This document shows positions 6,715 to 10,108 of a DNA stretch of 10,108 nt, piece after piece (position 1 is the first letter of the stretch; every line of letters starts with the position of its first letter). This DNA is from Christiangramia sp. (lineage in GTDB: Bacteria > Bacteroidota > Bacteroidia > Flavobacteriales > Flavobacteriaceae), in contig JAHELO010000030.1 in the NCBI GenBank assembly GCA_024644145.1, forward strand, positions 1 to 10,108. Reading direction: 5' to 3'. The position numbers were made by a program, and so were the translations under genes. A model generated the notes under the pieces. It saw only the letters and a list, made by a program, of their open reading frames with translations, was not told the DNA's origin and ran no database searches.

Positions 6715-7875
6715 TTAGACTTCGTTTTTTCTTTTGGCTTTATACCAGCGTTCCGGAATTACCTGATTGCAGGCTTCGAGATAATCGTCTTCGCTGCAAG
6801 GTAATAACGTATGCCTTTTTAATTTAGTATTTACATTCGACAAAAATGGAATTTCTATCCACCATCGCCCACTCACAGGGCTTTTAAAAAATACCAGCAC
6901 CTCATCATCGATAGGTACCTGATATTTAATAAACTCCTTTTTCGCAGAAATAGTATTCTCGTTCGTACGATAATTCACACCTTCTATAAAATACCATATA
7001 ATCTGGGCCACCAGCATATTAGCGAGATCCCCCAACGAATTTTGATATTCATATACTCCAAAGGATGACACTTTATCACTAATCCCGGCATATCTTGAAA
7101 GCGCACAAATCTCCCGCCCGTTAAAGCCATTAGGCGATTGAAAGTTGGCTGCATTCATAGATGCCGAATCTATGGCCCCCAGATCCAGTCCCACAAGGTT
7201 CGCACTTCTGAAGATCGGCTCCATAAGAGAAATATCTGAAGTCACCTCTCCCAATCTATATGCCTCAAAAAACAAACGCTCCATCAACTCAATCTCTTCC
7301 TGGGAATTAAAATAAGTTTGATAGCCAACTGCCGAATAATTAAATAAATTATAAGGTTGATCAACTACGATTTTTCCTACATAAGATTGGTTCGAAATCT
7401 GTTTTTCTGCATCTCCCAGATCAAATCTGCTATCTATATTCACCAGATTGACCATTTGATCCAGATTATCATAAGCCCGATACTGAGCATAGATAAGGTC
7501 CTGACTCCCACCTAATATCACTGGAATGACATCCTGTTTTACCAGATTCTCAACCAGATGTTGCACAGCAAAATAAGTATCTTCTACGGTTGCTCCCGCT
7601 TCAATATCTCCAAGATCAGCCAGTTTAACTCTCCAGTTCCCGGGATACAATCCGTAAAACTTGCGCCTCAAGTGATAAAAATCAGGTGTATCACCTGGCT
7701 CTATAGCCCTTCGGTTTTCCTTTACCCCGAAGATCGCCACTTGAATCCCCTCAATATCGGGCACACCCGATTTTTGTGTATGCAGACGAAGGTTAGCACC
7801 TATGGATTGGGGATTTAAATTCCTGATCTCATCCAGTAAGTCTTCATTTACCGGACTAAGAAAATCGAATTCCAT
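6715..7875 (-). CDS. Arginase/formimidoylglutamase-family protein with degenerate metal site (probable pseudoenzyme)
   Basis: This 386-residue protein follows the ureohydrolase (arginase, agmatinase, formimidoylglutamase) fold order, but the metal-binding motifs are altered. The usual GG-D/S-H motif reads GGSQD (122-126), so the first histidine ligand is Q125. The DAHxD motif reads DSRFD (148-152), keeping both aspartates but replacing the histidine with R150. The SxDxDxxD motif reads GLDLGAID (229-236), keeping D231 but replacing the second aspartate ligand with G233. SFGVYEYQN (271-279) corresponds to the final glutamate motif. Three of six canonical Mn ligands are therefore missing, and hydrolysis of an amidine substrate is doubtful. 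Databases would probably call it formimidoylglutamase. No other histidine-degradation genes are nearby. Its ATG lies 3 bases after the topA stop, implying co-transcription, and gldK follows downstream. A structural or binding role is possible, including one linked to gliding or secretion, but this is inference. Confidence 0.8.
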   Translation of the reverse strand: MEFDFLSPVNEDLLDEIRNLNPQSIGANLRLHTQKSGVPDIEGIQVAIFGVKENRRAIEPGDTPDFYHLRRKFYGLYPGNWRVKLADLGDIEAGATVEDTYFAVQHLVENLVKQDVIPVILGGSQDLIYAQYRAYDNLDQMVNLVNIDSRFDLGDAEKQISNQSYVGKIVVDQPYNLFNYSAVGYQTYFNSQEEIELMERLFFEAYRLGEVTSDISLMEPIFRSANLVGLDLGAIDSASMNAANFQSPNGFNGREICALSRYAGISDKVSSFGVYEYQNSLGDLANMLVAQIIWYFIEGVNYRTNENTISAKKEFIKYQVPIDDEVLVFFKSPVSGRWWIEIPFLSNVNTKLKRHTLLPCSEDDYLEACNQVIPERWYKAKRKNEV

Positions 7876-7878
7876 ATA

Positions 7879-10108
7879 TTATTTCTTTTTCGTAGTTTTC
7901 TTTTTGGCACTTTTCTTCCTGGTCGTTTTCTTCTTTTTGGTATTCTTTTCCAGGATATCTTTTACCTCGTCCAGGGTCAGCTCCTCGGCTTTGGTTGTCT
8001 TAGGTAATTCTACTTTTGTTTTTCCTTTTATTACATTAAATCTTCCCCATCTTGCTTTTTCTACTCTAATTCCCTCTTCTTCCCAGTGATGGATCAGCTT
8101 TTCACGCTCTTTTCTAAGCTTATCTTCGATAAGCTCTTCAATATCAGATTCAGACAGATTATCAAAATCGTATTTCTTGTTCACGTTAATGAACATATTA
8201 TTCCATTTCAAATAAGGGCCAAATCTACCAACGCCTTTTTGCACCGGCATCTCTTTATAGGTATATATAGGAGCATCTGCTTTTTCCTTCTCCTTAATAA
8301 GCTCCATTGCGCGGTCAAATTCCACACTAAGCGGATCTTCTCCTTTTTCCAGGGAAACGAATGTTTTACCGAATCTTACATAGGGACCGTATCTTCCATT
8401 ATTCACCTCTACATCTTCTCCTTTATATTCACCCAGTTTTTTAGGCAGCTGAAAAAGATCCATAGCCTCTTCATAAGTAAGAGATTCCATATTCTGGTCT
8501 GGGCTCAAACTGGCAAATCTTGGCTTTTCATCATCTTCAACACTTCCAATTTGCACCATAGGCCCAAATTTCCCTAATCTCACACTCACCGGCTTGCCAG
8601 TTTCCGGATCTTCTCCAAGAATTCGTTCTCCAACTTCCCTCTCGGCATTTTTCGCTACATCCTGAACATGCGGGTGAAAATCTTTGTAAAAATCTTTCAT
8701 CATCGCTTTCCACTCCTCATTCCCTTCCGCGATATTATCGAAGCTTTCCTCCACCTTCGCAGTGAAATTATAGTCCAGAATATTCGAAAAGTGATTCACC
8801 AAAAAGTCGTTCACAACCATACCGGTAGCAGTAGGCACTAACTTACCTTTATCACTACCAACGGTTTCGGTTAACGATTTCTCAGAAACCTTGTCATTTT
8901 TAAGTTGAAACTGAACATAATCTCTTTCAGTTCCATCTACAGAACCCTTTTCTATATAATTTCTGCTTTGAATAGTAGAAATTGTAGGCGCATAAGTAGA
9001 CGGTCGCCCAATGCCAAGTTCTTCCAGTTTCTTAACAAGGGAAGCCTCAGTATATCTATATGGTGGTCTGGTAAATCTTTCGGTAGCTGTTATATAGTCG
9101 TTATTTAAAGGCTGGCTTACTTTTAAAGCCGGAAGCATTCCATTTTGCTCCTCATCTTCCTCATCACTACCTTCCAGATAAACCTTAAGAAAACCATCAA
9201 ATTTTAAAACCTCTCCGTTAGCAGTAAAATGACTATCATGTTTATCTGCCTCGATCTTCACATTGGTTCTCTCTAGCTGGGCTTCACTCATCTGGGAAGC
9301 GATAGCTCTTTTCCAGATTAGTTCATACAAACGCTGCTGATCCCGATCTCCTGAAATAGTATGCTTAGCAAAATTTGTAGGACGAATAGCTTCGTGTGCC
9401 TCCTGTGCTCCTTTAGATTTCCCTTTGAATTGGCGCGCTTTCGCATATTTATCGCCATATGCTTTCAGGATTTCCTCCTTAGCTCCTTTTCTTGCATCCT
9501 CAGAAAGGTTCACACTATCTGTTCTCATATAAGTAATATGCCCAGCTTCATATAATCTTTGAGCCATGGTCATGGTCTTACTTACCGAGAAATAAAGCTT
9601 TCTCGCAGCTTCCTGTTGCAAGGTGGAAGTTGTAAATGGTGGTGCAGGATTCTTTTTTGCCGGCTTGGTTGTAAGATCGGCTACCTTAAAATTCGCACCT
9701 ATATTCTCTTTGAGAAACTTTTCAGCTTCTTCTTTAGTATCAAAATTTTTAGGGAGCTTGGCTTTAAATGACTTCCCGTCTTCTGTTGAGAATTCGGCAT
9801 CGATCCTGAAAGAAGCCTGAGGCGTAAAATCCTGAATTTCCCGTTCTCTCTCCACTATAAGTCTTACTGCAACCGATTGAACACGGCCAGCAGACAGCCC
9901 TCCCTTAACTTTTCTCCATAAGACCGGTGAAAGCTCATAACCTACCAGCCTGTCCAGGACCCTTCTGGCCTGTTGGGCATTTACCAGGTTATAGTCTATT
10001 CCCCTTGGATTATCTATAGCACGAAGAATTGCAGATTTTGTGATCTCATGAAAAACTATCCTTTTGGTTTTTTCATCTTTCAATTTAAGCTCTTCAGCAA
10101 GGTGCCAT
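7879..10108 (-). CDS. topA: DNA topoisomerase I, 5'-truncated by the window edge
   Basis: Type IA topoisomerase I relaxes negatively supercoiled DNA by cutting one strand through a 5'-phosphotyrosine. 742 residues are visible. The frame stays open to the right edge and begins WHLAEEL just before RIVFHEIT, the end of the TOPRIM domain, so the N-terminal part (roughly 90-100 residues) lies outside. A TTG at 10083 in this frame is not the start. The active-site tyrosine is in ITYMRTDS (Tyr codon at 9531-9529). LSAGRVQSVAVRLIVERE and EELGIGRPSTYA are further family motifs. The C-terminal part carries Topo C-terminal repeats built on GKFGPM, GRYGPYV, GRFGPYLKW and RWGRF. It contains no Cys4 zinc fingers; I find no cysteine in the visible protein. 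It ends in a lysine-rich tail, with 13 Lys and 1 Arg in the last 22 residues. The arginase-like gene follows after 3 bases. Confidence 0.96.
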   Translation of the reverse strand, partial: WHLAEELKLKDEKTKRIVFHEITKSAILRAIDNPRGIDYNLVNAQQARRVLDRLVGYELSPVLWRKVKGGLSAGRVQSVAVRLIVEREREIQDFTPQASFRIDAEFSTEDGKSFKAKLPKNFDTKEEAEKFLKENIGANFKVADLTTKPAKKNPAPPFTTSTLQQEAARKLYFSVSKTMTMAQRLYEAGHITYMRTDSVNLSEDARKGAKEEILKAYGDKYAKARQFKGKSKGAQEAHEAIRPTNFAKHTISGDRDQQRLYELIWKRAIASQMSEAQLERTNVKIEADKHDSHFTANGEVLKFDGFLKVYLEGSDEEDEEQNGMLPALKVSQPLNNDYITATERFTRPPYRYTEASLVKKLEELGIGRPSTYAPTISTIQSRNYIEKGSVDGTERDYVQFQLKNDKVSEKSLTETVGSDKGKLVPTATGMVVNDFLVNHFSNILDYNFTAKVEESFDNIAEGNEEWKAMMKDFYKDFHPHVQDVAKNAEREVGERILGEDPETGKPVSVRLGKFGPMVQIGSVEDDEKPRFASLSPDQNMESLTYEEAMDLFQLPKKLGEYKGEDVEVNNGRYGPYVRFGKTFVSLEKGEDPLSVEFDRAMELIKEKEKADAPIYTYKEMPVQKGVGRFGPYLKWNNMFINVNKKYDFDNLSESDIEELIEDKLRKEREKLIHHWEEEGIRVEKARWGRFNVIKGKTKVELPKTTKAEELTLDEVKDILEKNTKKKKTTRKKSAKKKTTKKK

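Noticed and set aside
7802..8089. Plus-strand open frame rich in Phe opposite the topA 3' end
   Set aside because: It is the complement of the lysine-rich TopA tail; it has no family similarity and overlaps a firmly identified gene.
8086..8577. Plus-strand 163-codon frame inside topA
   Set aside because: It is an antisense shadow of the conserved TopA C-terminal repeats, without recognisable protein features.
10081..10083. TTG at 10083 as the start of topA
   Set aside because: The same frame continues upstream to the window edge with the TopA sequence WHLAEELK, so the gene is cut by the edge and the TTG is an internal leucine codon.

Overview
The window is about 10.1 kb from a member of the Bacteroidota, almost certainly a marine-type Flavobacteriaceae (the Gramella/Christiangramia neighbourhood is plausible but not proven). 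The evidence is a complete gldK-gldL-gldM-gldN block, found only in this phylum, the moderately low G+C, the absence of Shine-Dalgarno sites, near-exclusive TAA stops and one TANNTTTG-like promoter element. I see no mobile element, CRISPR array, tRNA or rRNA. This is ordinary, conserved chromosome rather than an accessory island.

Layout from right to left, on the minus strand: a 5'-truncated topA (DNA topoisomerase I) runs off the right edge. It is followed 3 bases later by an arginase/formimidoylglutamase-family gene. After a 115-base gap with a plausible promoter come gldK, gldL, gldM and gldN, which encode the periplasmic ring and inner-membrane motor of the type IX secretion system (T9SS) and gliding machinery. 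A strong Rho-independent terminator closes this operon at 1981-2005. An FAD-dependent oxidoreductase of the DAO family follows on the same strand. It converges on a small plus-strand DUF983 membrane protein gene, and the two stop codons share one TTAA palindrome. The DUF983 gene diverges from the start of an ABC-F ATPase gene that runs off the left edge.

The T9SS genes work as one machine. GldL (cytoplasmic membrane) and GldM (membrane plus periplasmic stalk) form the proton-driven rotary motor. GldK (lipoprotein) and GldN (periplasmic) form the ring attached to the outer membrane.

The most notable observation is an in-frame TAG at codon 175 of gldL. Reading through it gives a 215-codon frame ending in a typical GldL C-terminus, so the gene as written loses its last 40 residues. 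Every other complete gene in the window ends in TAA, so the TAG looks like a mutation or sequencing error rather than a normal stop. The second is the arginase-family protein beside gldK, which has lost at least three of the six canonical metal ligands and looks like a pseudoenzyme. I found no convincing undescribed multi-gene system.
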